Made by a program: the position numbers and the translations under genes. The notes under the pieces were generated by a model. That model had not been told where the DNA came from, ran no database searches, and saw nothing but the letters and a program-made list of their open reading frames with translations. From Clostridium estertheticum (GTDB lineage: Bacteria; Bacillota; Clostridia; Clostridiales; Clostridiaceae), in assembly GCF_026650985.1 (NCBI RefSeq), contig NZ_CP086239.1:3224001-3288000 (forward strand): 64,000 nucleotides of DNA, written 5' to 3'. Below, one piece after another: positions 18,148 through 26,823 of the stretch; the first letter of the stretch is position 1; every line of letters begins with the position of its first letter.

Positions 18148-19527
18148 ATGGAAAAGCAGCAAATATTTCAAATAGCTAATCTTTTATCTATATACTGTGT
18201 CCTACCTTTGCAATATGTAGTTGAATACTACTTTTATAAGAATTTTTTAGGATTTAAAAATAAAGCTTGGAAATTTATCTTGGGTTTTGCATTTATAACG
18301 GCAATAGATTTTTTTATTATGAAACTTCAGGGATTGATATGGAGAATACTTATATATAATGTAGTTTGGTTTATTATTATTTATATTTTATGTAATGGTG
18401 ATTTTTTCATAAAGCTTTATGCTGTTCTTGTAAAGGATACTATACTATTACTAATTAGCTTAAGTTTCTTAACTTTTGATTTCGGATTGATTCCTATGGT
18501 AAGTAATATGAATATATTATTTCGTGAAAATGTGATACTCTATTTCACAAAAAATGTGGTCACTGATAGCATACGCTATATAGTGCTCTTTCTATTTTTA
18601 AAAAACATTTGTAAGTTCTTAAATTTAAAAGAAAAGTCAATAAATGTATATCAAAGTTTATATTTACTCATTCCCTGCTTAGCAAGTTATAGCTTAGCAA
18701 TTATTTTTTTTATGATTCAAACTATTAAAATTGGAGATAAACAATATTATTTACCTTACCTGTTTCCTAAAATTTATTATGCGTTGCCCTTTGTAAGCTT
18801 TACATTGCTATTTTCTATAGTAATTACTGCTTATACCTTTAAAAAAATGCTAGAAGGAGAAGATGAAAAACAAAGAAATATGATTATGGAACAACAATTT
18901 AAGCTGCAGTTAGAACATAGCAAAAATATAGCACAATTTTATAGTGGCATAAGCAGTGTAATCCATGATTTAAACAATCATCTTGCTTGTTTAAAATCTT
19001 TGACTGAAGACAACAATATTGAAGAAATAAAAAAATATCTGGATAATATAGGTAATACTGTAAGTAAATTAGATTTTAAAATTAAGACAGGCAATTCTAT
19101 ATCTGATGCAGTAATAAATGAAAAATACAATATTGCACAAGGGGAAGGAATAGAATTTATATGTGATTTTATACTTCCTACGGAAAGCTTGTTTCAACCT
19201 ATAGATTTATGTGTGATTTTAGGTAACTCTTTAGATAATGCAATAGAGGCTTGCAGAAAAATCACAGATAATAATATCGATAAAGTAATTGCGGTTAAAT
19301 CTTATATTAGAGGTATGTACTTGATTATTGAAGTTTCAAATACTACTACTGGTAAACTTCAATATAGTGAAAACCAAATTACTAGTACTAAACTAGATAA
19401 ATGTAATCATGGTATTGGAATTTCTAATATAAAAATGGCTATTAAAAAATATGATGGAATTATGGACATAGTACTAGAAAAGAATAAATTCAGTATGAAT
19501 GTTATGATAAAGATAAAAGGAGATTAA
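18148..19527 (+). CDS. GHKL-domain sensor histidine kinase (AgrC-like)
   Basis: 459 residues. Six or seven membrane spans fill residues 1-240, followed by a short coiled linker, the His box VIHDLNNHLACLKSL and the GHKL ATPase domain (LGNSLDNAIEAC N-box, GIGISNIKMAI G2 box). This layout is that of AgrC/ComD/VirS receptors for secreted peptides. Forms an operon with the LytTR regulator. Neither an AgrB peptidase nor an AgrD precursor is in the window. Confidence 0.92.
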   Translation: MEKQQIFQIANLLSIYCVLPLQYVVEYYFYKNFLGFKNKAWKFILGFAFITAIDFFIMKLQGLIWRILIYNVVWFIIIYILCNGDFFIKLYAVLVKDTILLLISLSFLTFDFGLIPMVSNMNILFRENVILYFTKNVVTDSIRYIVLFLFLKNICKFLNLKEKSINVYQSLYLLIPCLASYSLAIIFFMIQTIKIGDKQYYLPYLFPKIYYALPFVSFTLLFSIVITAYTFKKMLEGEDEKQRNMIMEQQFKLQLEHSKNIAQFYSGISSVIHDLNNHLACLKSLTEDNNIEEIKKYLDNIGNTVSKLDFKIKTGNSISDAVINEKYNIAQGEGIEFICDFILPTESLFQPIDLCVILGNSLDNAIEACRKITDNNIDKVIAVKSYIRGMYLIIEVSNTTTGKLQYSENQITSTKLDKCNHGIGISNIKMAIKKYDGIMDIVLEKNKFSMNVMIKIKGD

Positions 19528-19601
19528 GATCTTCTCTTATACAATCTTTTGCAAGAGTCACCTTCCACGAGTTCAAATACCATTTTCTTCGCCAAAGTCA
19601 A

Positions 19602-19627
19602 AGGTTCTAGCAGTTTTGCTAGAGCCT
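19602..19627. terminator. Terminator hairpin after the LytTR/GHKL operon
   Basis: AGGTTCTAGCA and TGCTAGAGCCT pair with one G-T wobble around GTTT, followed by GTTTAATATAATTTTTT. It can end the plus-strand operon and perhaps also minus-strand read-through. Confidence 0.75.
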
Positions 19628-19678
19628 GTTTAATATAATTTTTTGAATATATAGTGTAGTATTGCAATAATTTGTATA

Positions 19679-19882
19679 CTATTTATCTAAAGCAAATTCA
19701 ACTGCAGAGATAGCATGTATTGTTGTTGTATCAAAAACCGGTATATTAACATCTTCTTGCTTTATTAATAAAAGTATTTCTGTACAGCCAAGCACTACTC
19801 CCTCAGCGCCCTTTAATGCTAAATTATTTATAATATTTATATATTCTTCTTTTAAGTCCTCATTTATAAAACATTTGAAACT
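19679..19882 (-). pseudogene. 3' remnant of an aspartate/glutamate racemase gene
   Basis: An open frame of about 68 codons ends with a TAG at 19679 and reads EEYINIINNLALKGAEG, then VVLGCTEILLLI and VFDTTTIHAISAVEFAL. GCTE with the second catalytic Cys and the FDTT-H-AAVEFAL ending are hallmarks of RacX/YgeA-type amino-acid racemases. The N-terminal two thirds are missing; the frame runs straight into the end of the acetyltransferase gene at 19884. It is a truncated gene, not a working enzyme. Confidence 0.8.
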
Positions 19883-19883
19883 A

Positions 19884-20771
19884 TTATATGCTAAACCTAT
19901 AATAATTCATTACAGACATTTCTTCAAAGCCACAAACTTTGTATAAATTAAGTGCAGTGTCGTTTTTAGACTCCACATCCAATTCTACATCATTTATGTT
20001 TTCTTCATTAATTATACGTAAAACTTCTTTTAAAGCTTGTTTTCCATAACCCTTACCTCTAAAATTTGGCAATATTCCAAAGCCACATACAAAGGCTGAA
20101 TTATCGCTATATTCTATTCTAATTTTACCTATAATGGCTTTATTTAATTCAACCATATATGTTGTCATATTTATGATCTCCTCTTCTTCTGGAAAACTTT
20201 CACCCTCTTCTGAACCATAGAAAAACATTGCATTTTGTCTCGCTATTTCCTTTTTGTCTGCTTTCTCAGCTTTTCTTAAACTGATTGAATTTATGTTTTC
20301 TAAAACAGTTTTGTTAAGTAGCTTCATTCTATACTCTGAAAAGTCATATTTTCCAAATACAGCCTTTATAAAAAAGGTTCCCGATGTTGATTTACCATCT
20401 GATAATAAAAATATATTTTTAAAGTTTCTTTTCTGGCACTCCTCCGTTGCAAGTTTAAAAAGCTTTGTAAATAACCCTTTTCTACGAAAGTCTGGATGAG
20501 TCATACCATTAATTTCACCATTATTACCTCCAAAGCTTGAAATACCAAGGTAGGCCACTAAAACATCTTCTACATAATATAAATATTCATTGATTTTCTT
20601 TAAACCTATATAATCATCTTTGGCTACACTTACCTTATAATCTAATTCTAATTTTAAATTGGTTTTGTCTTTCAAACTACAAAGTATTTCGAGTTGATTT
20701 ATTTCCTTATATTCCCTTTCTGATATGTATTGTTTTAAGCAAATAGTTTGATTTAATATTTTTTCTGACAT
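19884..20771 (-). CDS. GNAT-family acetyltransferase, two GNAT-like halves
   Basis: 295 residues. The N-terminal half has GMTHPDFRRKGLFTKLFK, an acetyl-CoA-binding motif A, and the C-terminal half has FGILPNFRGKGYGKQAL, a second motif A, followed by DVELDVESKNDTALNLY. Both pyrophosphate loops (RRKGL, RGKGYG) appear usable. The substrate is unknown. AAGGAG lies ahead of the start at 20771. The gene ends against the racemase remnant and is divergent from the MFS transporter. Confidence 0.88.
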   Translation of the reverse strand: MSEKILNQTICLKQYISEREYKEINQLEILCSLKDKTNLKLELDYKVSVAKDDYIGLKKINEYLYYVEDVLVAYLGISSFGGNNGEINGMTHPDFRRKGLFTKLFKLATEECQKRNFKNIFLLSDGKSTSGTFFIKAVFGKYDFSEYRMKLLNKTVLENINSISLRKAEKADKKEIARQNAMFFYGSEEGESFPEEEEIINMTTYMVELNKAIIGKIRIEYSDNSAFVCGFGILPNFRGKGYGKQALKEVLRIINEENINDVELDVESKNDTALNLYKVCGFEEMSVMNYYRFSI

Positions 20772-20943
20772 TTTCTAATCTCCTTTTTATATGAATAATT
20801 TATTTATATTAATATATATCCAATTTTAAAATACCATATATGTTTTATAATTACAATTTATAATTTTCAATTAATTGACTAATATTAATGCCAGTACTAT
20901 TATTAGTATTAGTTATATTAATAATATGTTGTCAAATGTAAAA

Positions 20944-20972
20944 TTGAATTTATTAAAACCAAAGCATATTAT
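20944..20972 (+). promoter_or_regulatory. Candidate sigma-A promoter of the MFS transporter gene
   Basis: TTGAAT and TATTAT are spaced by 17 bases, 57 bases ahead of the start. Repeated ATTAGTATTAGT/ACTAATATTAAT words at 20878-20925 just upstream form a loose dyad that may bind a regulator. Confidence 0.4.
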
Positions 20973-21028
20973 GATTATGAATTTGAACTGTCAATAAAAA
21001 AAGTTTTTATCTAAAAAGGGAGATATTA

Positions 21029-22282
21029 ATGAGTAGCTTATCTGTAGTTAGAAGAAATTTAGGTAATACTTTTCCAGCACTTAAGGAAAAAAACTTTAGA
21101 TATTTTTGGACCGGACAGTGCATATCTCTACTCGGCACTTGGGTGCAGCGAACAGCTCAGCAATGGTTAGTATATAGTATTACAAAATCCCCATTATTAT
21201 TAGGACTTTTAGGTGTGGCCCAATTTACCCCAGTTCTTTTCTTCTCTCTATTTGCAGGTGTGTTTATAGATAGATTTAACAAGAAAAAAGTGCTTATATT
21301 TACTCAAAGCATTTTGATGATGTTAGCCTTTACACTATCCTTTCTAGTATGGAGTGGTAAAGTACACTATTGGCACGTACTTGTTATTGCAATCATAATG
21401 GGTTTTGTAAATACGCTAGATATGCCTACAAGACAATCTTTTATACCAGAATTGGTTGAAAAGAAAAACATAATAAATGCCATTGGACTAAATTCATCTG
21501 TATTTAATATGGCAAGAATTATAGGACCCGCAATTGCAGGCTATTTAATGGTACGTTTTGGAACCGCACTATGCTTCTTTTTTAATGGTTTAAGCTTTAT
21601 AGCTGTAATTATAGGTATCCTTTTGATTAAACCAACTCGTTCATATATAAGAAAACAAAGTGGTAACATATTTTTAGGCATATTTGAGGGTTTAAAATAT
21701 ATTATATCAAATAAAACAATTTTAGCAGCAGTGTTATCCATGTTTGCAGTAGGAACCTTCTCTATGAATTCCGATGTTATTATTCCTGTCTTTTCTACAA
21801 TAGTTCTTCATCAAGGAGCTGGTGGATATAGTACTCTTTTATCAGTAATGGGAGTAGGTTCTCTTATCGCAGCTTTAACCGTTATAACTACTACTAGAAA
21901 AGGTCCAAATAAGAAATTACTCTATGGCAGTTCAATATTAGTTTGTTTGTCTCAAACTGTTTTGCTGTTTACACATTCTTACTTAATGTCTTCGCTAATG
22001 CTCGCATTAGTAGGATTTTTTACCGTAGCTTTTTCAACTTCAGTAAATTCAACAATTCAATTAAACACAAGTGATGATTACAGAGGTAGAGTAATGAGCG
22101 TTTATTCCTTGGCTAATAATGGAACCACCCCTCTTGGAAATCTTTTTGCAGGCACCATTACAGAAAAATTTGGACCTAATTTAGGATTTTTCGGTTGTGG
22201 TTTCGTGGCACTAGTTTTGATGGTTACAGTACTTGGGTCATTGAAAATCAACATATTTTCAAATGCAAAAGATAGAAAATAA
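21029..22282 (+). CDS. MFS exporter of the EntS/MFS_3 type
   Basis: 417 residues with about 12 membrane spans. The signature FWTGQCISLLGTWVQRTAQQWL, loop 2-3 motif GVFIDRFNKKKVL, and NTLDMPTRQSFIPELV are typical of the EntS-like branch that exports siderophores, macrolides or other small molecules. Monocistronic with GGGAG ribosome site. No siderophore genes are nearby, so drug or metabolite export is as likely as siderophore export. Confidence 0.9.
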   Translation: MSSLSVVRRNLGNTFPALKEKNFRYFWTGQCISLLGTWVQRTAQQWLVYSITKSPLLLGLLGVAQFTPVLFFSLFAGVFIDRFNKKKVLIFTQSILMMLAFTLSFLVWSGKVHYWHVLVIAIIMGFVNTLDMPTRQSFIPELVEKKNIINAIGLNSSVFNMARIIGPAIAGYLMVRFGTALCFFFNGLSFIAVIIGILLIKPTRSYIRKQSGNIFLGIFEGLKYIISNKTILAAVLSMFAVGTFSMNSDVIIPVFSTIVLHQGAGGYSTLLSVMGVGSLIAALTVITTTRKGPNKKLLYGSSILVCLSQTVLLFTHSYLMSSLMLALVGFFTVAFSTSVNSTIQLNTSDDYRGRVMSVYSLANNGTTPLGNLFAGTITEKFGPNLGFFGCGFVALVLMVTVLGSLKINIFSNAKDRK

Positions 22283-22295
22283 AAAAGATTTTACC

Positions 22296-22736
22296 CTAAT
22301 TTTTATCATAACAATTTCTTAAATTATCAACAATATTTTTGTCTATGTCACAACAAATACTCTTGTCATCAATTAAATAAACCATACTTGAAGCCAAAAA
22401 ACTGGCTGAAAACCTCTCTCCATTTGAATATATTATTATAACACCAAAGCCAATTCCATCACGTAGTTCCACATCTGACTTGGTAATTTTCAAACTATTA
22501 ATTAAATCAATTAGATTATCTCTATCTGATTGATTTTTAATTTCTTTTTCCTCGCCTTTCATATTTCTTACTTTAAAACTGGTGATATTATTTTTATCAA
22601 TGTGACCAAATTTATTATGTTGTTTATTTTGGTTCTGGTTTTGTTTTTGATTATTATATACCACCATTAATATAGATAGAGAAATTAAACATATAAGAAA
22701 TAATATGCATTTTTTATGTTTTTTTAAACTAATCAT
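22296..22736 (-). CDS. Membrane-anchored hypothetical protein
   Basis: 146 residues. Lys-rich N-terminus and a single membrane span at about 10-26, then a Gln/Asn-rich linker (NNQKQNQNQNKQ) and an external domain of about 100 residues with alternating strands (SFKVRNMKG, GFGVIIIYSNGERFSASFLA). I do not recognise the family. There are two Cys at ICCDI and one near the C-terminus that could form disulfides. It is convergent with the MFS gene and stands alone. Confidence 0.7.
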   Translation of the reverse strand: MISLKKHKKCILFLICLISLSILMVVYNNQKQNQNQNKQHNKFGHIDKNNITSFKVRNMKGEEKEIKNQSDRDNLIDLINSLKITKSDVELRDGIGFGVIIIYSNGERFSASFLASSMVYLIDDKSICCDIDKNIVDNLRNCYDKN

Positions 22737-22972
22737 AATTATTACTCCTTTAAAATATATTTATCAAAAAAACATAACTATATTACAGCACCATAATCTA
22801 CAAATGTTTTCTAAATTGTAGTTTGTTTTTTATACTATATTATATCATAATTTCAATTATAAGTTATTTTATTCAAAAATTTCTTTCTTAAACCTAATGT
22901 TTGATCTTTTAATTTCGATAACTATAATATGATTTGTTTTTTTAGATCTTATTTAAAGGGGGAAAATATAAA

Positions 22973-23782
22973 ATGATTATTGGAAATGTAAAAAATCCAT
23001 ATATAAATAATATTAGTAACCAACAACTTCAAAAGGTAGTGAATAACAATAATATTATTACTAATGCCAAAAATTCAAGTTCTGAAGAAATTATGAAACA
23101 AAAAATAAGGAATATGAATAGTCAATTTGCACTTAGTCAAAATTCAGAACAACAAATAGAAATTGGAATGTCAACTTTACAAGAAAAAGAGGTAGGATTA
23201 GACAATATAAAAGATATAGGCAACCAACTCAAAGAACTGTCAAAGCAATATACAAGTTCTGATCTGAGTGAAAATGATAAGTCAAAAATTGAAAAACAAG
23301 CAGAGGAATTATTAAATAATTTAGGCAGTCTTATGAATCAAAAAGAAGAAAATAATGTATTAGGAGATAAGACAATTAAGCTAACTGGATCTGATGGTAA
23401 AACTAGTGTTATATTATCTAAGAGTCTTAATATAACACTTGAATTTGGAAAATTAGATGACACTAAACCAAATAATACAGACAAAACAAATAATGATAAG
23501 CATTTTTCAATCAATGTTAGTGTATCAACTTTACTTAAGAACCCTTCTATAATTGAAGAAAGAATATTAAATCCAGTGCAAAAATCTATAGAAAAAGTAG
23601 ATGATGCAAAATCAATTGCATATAGTAATTTTATAAAAGAGTACTCATCAGCAACAAGTTCAATAGATGATTTGTTTAAAATAGGTGGAATAAGTGCATA
23701 TACAAAAGATTCAAAAATGTTACAACAGGAATCAATTTATATTAGGATGTCTGCATTATACTCTCACCCTTTAAACAAATAA
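22973..23782 (+). CDS. Flagellin-like protein, orphan
   Basis: 269 residues. Residues about 40-120 match the flagellin D0/D1 helix pattern: IMKQKIRNMNSQFALSQNS corresponds to the MRGQIRGLN region, and GMSTLQEKEVGLDNI to the LQTAEGAL region, then LKELSKQY and IEKQAEELLNNLGSL. A central beta-like part follows. The C-terminal half has helices but no clear flagellin D0 ending. No other flagellar gene is in the window. A GGGGGA ribosome site precedes the ATG. A role as minor filament or secreted protein is inference. Confidence 0.6.
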   Translation: MIIGNVKNPYINNISNQQLQKVVNNNNIITNAKNSSSEEIMKQKIRNMNSQFALSQNSEQQIEIGMSTLQEKEVGLDNIKDIGNQLKELSKQYTSSDLSENDKSKIEKQAEELLNNLGSLMNQKEENNVLGDKTIKLTGSDGKTSVILSKSLNITLEFGKLDDTKPNNTDKTNNDKHFSINVSVSTLLKNPSIIEERILNPVQKSIEKVDDAKSIAYSNFIKEYSSATSSIDDLFKIGGISAYTKDSKMLQQESIYIRMSALYSHPLNK

Positions 23783-23802
23783 ACAAAAATTTCGAAAAAT
23801 TA

Positions 23803-24579
23803 TTATTCATAGGACTTTCTACCTTCCCACCTATTAAACCAGATAATGCTAGCAATTATCAGCATAATTGTGATTACGAATACAAATGGAAGGTGTCTTC
23901 CATAGAGCCACATAAGAACTTGTGATGGAGCTAATCCTATAGGAAGTTGTATCCCAGGCATAAGGCTTTCTGGGATAATCGAAAGGCGTGTGGACCATGT
24001 CCAAGGAATAAACTTCCATATCTTATCACCTACTACAGTTGCACCCATAATTGCAGCAATTAAAAAGCCTGCTCCACCTAACGCAATTGAAACTCCCATT
24101 CCAAATGCAAAACTTAAAAATAGGTAAAATACATACAAAAATAGGCAACCAATAACCGTTAGCAATGAACCTTGAAAAAACAAACTATATTGAATGTTTT
24201 CTATATGCAAAATAAATCTCATCCCAAGTAAAAACATAGAAGTAGAAAGAAAAATGGAAATAGTGGTCATAAACTCAAGTAAAAAAAGTTTGCTAAGATA
24301 ACTTGTTGTTCTTGGAACAGTTGAACTTAGGATTATGCTAAAATTTCCTGCACCTTCTTCCTGCATACCAATAAGCCCTGAAATTAAACCTACCAAAAGG
24401 GGGAGAAAAACTGAAATCACCTTAAAAAATCCATCATACATTATATATTGTGTTTTATTGTTTGAAAAATATAATAACATTAAAATAGAATAAGTTATGG
24501 GTATGGAAATAAAAATAAGTCTAATTGCAGTCCGCTTTGTTTTCATCCAATCAGCAGAGATACATTTAAATATATTCAA
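23803..24579 (-). CDS. Lantibiotic-immunity-type ABC permease (LanG/MutG-like)
   Basis: 258 residues with six spans. MQEEGAGNFSIILSSTVPR is the cytoplasmic segment typical of MutG/EpiE/SpaE permeases, and WTWSTRLSIIPESL a second conserved segment. TTG start with GGGAGG nine bases upstream. Third gene of the ATPase-permease-permease operon 26040-23803. By homology these units extract lantibiotics or other cationic peptides from the membrane. No bacteriocin biosynthesis genes are seen, so resistance rather than self-immunity is likely. Confidence 0.88.
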   Translation of the reverse strand: MNIFKCISADWMKTKRTAIRLIFISIPITYSILMLLYFSNNKTQYIMYDGFFKVISVFLPLLVGLISGLIGMQEEGAGNFSIILSSTVPRTTSYLSKLFLLEFMTTISIFLSTSMFLLGMRFILHIENIQYSLFFQGSLLTVIGCLFLYVFYLFLSFAFGMGVSIALGGAGFLIAAIMGATVVGDKIWKFIPWTWSTRLSIIPESLMPGIQLPIGLAPSQVLMWLYGRHLPFVFVITIMLIIASIIWFNRWEGRKSYE

Positions 24580-24581
24580 AG

Positions 24582-25328
24582 TTAACGCACCTCCCTTTTA
24601 GAAAACCAGATTGAGGTAAGTAAAGATGTTATAATTAAAAATACAAGCGATACAATAATACCAATTGGAATCACAGATGGATTCATTAATATATCCCCAT
24701 TCTGAAGAGGAGCACCACTTGGGTGTACATGAACAATAGGACACATTAAACGCAATGGCCAGCTCCAAGGCACAAATATCCACGATGGACCAGTAGCCAT
24801 AATAACGCCTGCTGAAAGTCCAATTAAAGCACTTCCAATTGATGCAACCATACCTAACCATGTTGCAAGGAACAAATAAATCGGAATCAAACCAACCGAT
24901 GTGATCCAAATTACCATGCTTGCTTCACAAATTTTCAAAAACGGAGCCATATTTCCTGATCTTAAAAAACTATATAGAAAGACAACGGCTATGAGAATTA
25001 TGGATGATAAAAACATATAGAAGGCGATAATAGCATTTTTACTAAGCCACAATCTTATGCTCCTTACATTATGTGAACGTAATCCTCTATAATTTCCAGC
25101 TTTTCTTTCTTTAGCATCAGAAAGAGAAGAAAGTAGTGCAGAACCAATAGGCATAAATATAAGTGGCCACCAGTTAAAAACCATAATAATAAAATAATTA
25201 TTTTCAGTCCCCATATTTGCCATAGTAAGTAATGCATATAATATAAAAAATAATGGAGCCATGACAATGAGCTTTCGAGAGAATGTTCGCTTGTATTTTA
25301 AATTTTCAGATTGCAAATAATTAATCAT
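24582..25328 (-). CDS. Lantibiotic-immunity-type ABC permease (LanE/MutE-like)
   Basis: About 248 residues with six spans. MINYLQSENLKYKRTFSRKL is the usual start, and DAKERKAGNYRGLRSHN and FVPWSWPLRLMCP are conserved in the LanE branch. The ATG at 25328 overlaps the ATPase gene stop by 8 bases, so the two are coupled. It is clearly a paralogue of the permease at 44149-44874, which shows the same WSW/YSWTSR-type and MCPI segments. Confidence 0.88.
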   Translation of the reverse strand: MINYLQSENLKYKRTFSRKLIVMAPLFFILYALLTMANMGTENNYFIIMVFNWWPLIFMPIGSALLSSLSDAKERKAGNYRGLRSHNVRSIRLWLSKNAIIAFYMFLSSIILIAVVFLYSFLRSGNMAPFLKICEASMVIWITSVGLIPIYLFLATWLGMVASIGSALIGLSAGVIMATGPSWIFVPWSWPLRLMCPIVHVHPSGAPLQNGDILMNPSVIPIGIIVSLVFLIITSLLTSIWFSKREVR

Positions 25329-26040
25329 TAGATGCATCATCCTCTTTTCTACTTTCTTTCACAATTTTCATAAATAGTTTTTCTAAATCATCCTCTTTAT
25401 GAATTTCATTCTGATAGCCTAGTATCCCATTGCTGATAATACCAATGTGATGAGCAACTTGATCTACTTCTGAAAGCATATGACTTGATAAAATTACCGT
25501 AATACCCTGAGATGGAAAAGAACGAATCAATTCCCGAAGTTCTTGTATTCCAATAGGATCAAGTCCATTGGTGGGTTCATCCAAAATTAAAAGTTTCGGA
25601 TGAGTTAAAAGTGCAATGGCAATTCCCAAACGTTGTTTCATACCCATTGAAAACTGTGATGCTCTTTTCTTCCCCGTATTTTTTAAATCCACAATTTCAA
25701 GTACCTCACGTGCCTCGGAATCAGGCAAATCTAACAATTTAGTGTGTACTTTGAGATTTTCCTTCGCAGTAAGATTGCCATAAAGTGCCGGAGATTCAAT
25801 TAATGCTCCAATATCTTTTAGATCTTTTCTATTCCATGGATGTCCATCAAATATTATATTACCTGAGGTTGGACGTAAAAGCCCTGTTATCATTTTTAAT
25901 GTTGTTGATTTTCCTGCACCATTAGGACCAAGTAACCCATAGATAGAATTCCTTTCAACCATTAGTGATATATTGTTAACTACCTGTTGTTTCCCAAAAT
26001 TTTTACACAATTTTTCTGTTTTCAAAATATAAGAATCCAT
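25321..26040 (-). CDS. Lantibiotic-immunity-type ABC ATPase (LanF/BcrA-like)
   Basis: 239 residues from ATG 26040 (AAAGGGTG six bases upstream; a GTG at 26049 is the alternative). Walker A GPNGAGKST, signature FSMGMKQRLGI, Walker B LLILDEPTNGLDP, H-loop LSSH. Very close in sequence to the ATPase at 44874-45593 (both share the KKNxGKQQVVNNISL-like start and PTSG region). It leads the first LanFEG-type operon; unlike the second copy there is no two-component system beside it. Confidence 0.92.
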   Translation of the reverse strand: MDSYILKTEKLCKNFGKQQVVNNISLMVERNSIYGLLGPNGAGKSTTLKMITGLLRPTSGNIIFDGHPWNRKDLKDIGALIESPALYGNLTAKENLKVHTKLLDLPDSEAREVLEIVDLKNTGKKRASQFSMGMKQRLGIAIALLTHPKLLILDEPTNGLDPIGIQELRELIRSFPSQGITVILSSHMLSEVDQVAHHIGIISNGILGYQNEIHKEDDLEKLFMKIVKESRKEDDASND

Positions 26041-26275
26041 ATTTATCACCCTTTCCTTTACTATAGTTTTATAATACCAAGCAATTATAAGGATTTTATA
26101 AGGATTTGAAATATACTTTATATATCGTTTAATATTGTATTATAAAGTAAATATTTTTAATTTTCTCCAATCACACTTAAACAACAAAATCCATATATTG
26201 TTTGTATATAGAAAACCTATCAAAAATATATAATTATTTAGGTACATTCAAGTAAAATAATAAGGAGGGAATGAG

Positions 26276-26542
26276 ATGAAAGTTTGTGGGGGATGGACAA
26301 TTCAAGAACCTGTTAGTAAAGAAAATAAAAAAGTACTTGGTATTGCTCTAAAAGGCTTCGTAGGTTCTACTTTTGAACCTATAGTAGTTGCTACTCAAGT
26401 TGTAAATGGAGTTAACTATGTATTTATAGCTAAGTCTACTACTGTAACATTACCACCTAAAACTGGACTAGTAAAAATATATGTTTCTGCAACACCTGCT
26501 GGTACTGAACCTAATCTCGTTAATATTGAGACAATAGTATAA
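26276..26542 (+). CDS. Small stefin/cystatin-like protein, possible cysteine-peptidase inhibitor
   Basis: 88 residues, no signal peptide. Three hallmarks of type-1 cystatins (stefins) occur in the right order: a Gly pair near the N-terminus (CGGW, 5-6), a loop TQVVNGVNY (40-48) that matches the QxVxG inhibitory motif QVVAGTNY, and a Pro-containing hairpin (ATPAGTEP, 72-79) followed by a final strand. A helix-like stretch (NKKVLGIALKG) sits between the first two, as in stefins. Strong ribosome site (AAGGAGG) and its own terminator. The peptidase-inhibitor role is inference. Confidence 0.65.
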   Translation: MKVCGGWTIQEPVSKENKKVLGIALKGFVGSTFEPIVVATQVVNGVNYVFIAKSTTVTLPPKTGLVKIYVSATPAGTEPNLVNIETIV

Positions 26543-26578
26543 ATAAAATATAACTGTTTTAATATATAGTATAAAACA

Positions 26579-26616
26579 ATATAGCTAGGTGATAACTATT
26601 TGTTACCTAGCTATAT
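26579..26616 (+). terminator. Rho-independent terminator of the stefin-like gene
   Basis: A perfect 12-base stem (ATATAGCTAGGT and complement) with inner GATAAC/GTTA pairing and TTTCT after it. The rest of the 281-base gap before mmuP is AT-rich; I find no SAM riboswitch core there. Confidence 0.85.
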
Positions 26617-26823
26617 TTCTATAAATTAAGATAACTATATCTAATTTCATTACATAATTCGTTAATATAGTGGACAAGCTATTTTACGAATCATATAGTG
26701 CTATTTTTAAAACTATTAAGCATATATGCATTATATGTATTGCATGATTACATATTAATGGTAAACTTATCAGTATAGTTAAATATTCAGAATTTATAAA
26801 CATATAAAATAAGGAGGTTTCAA

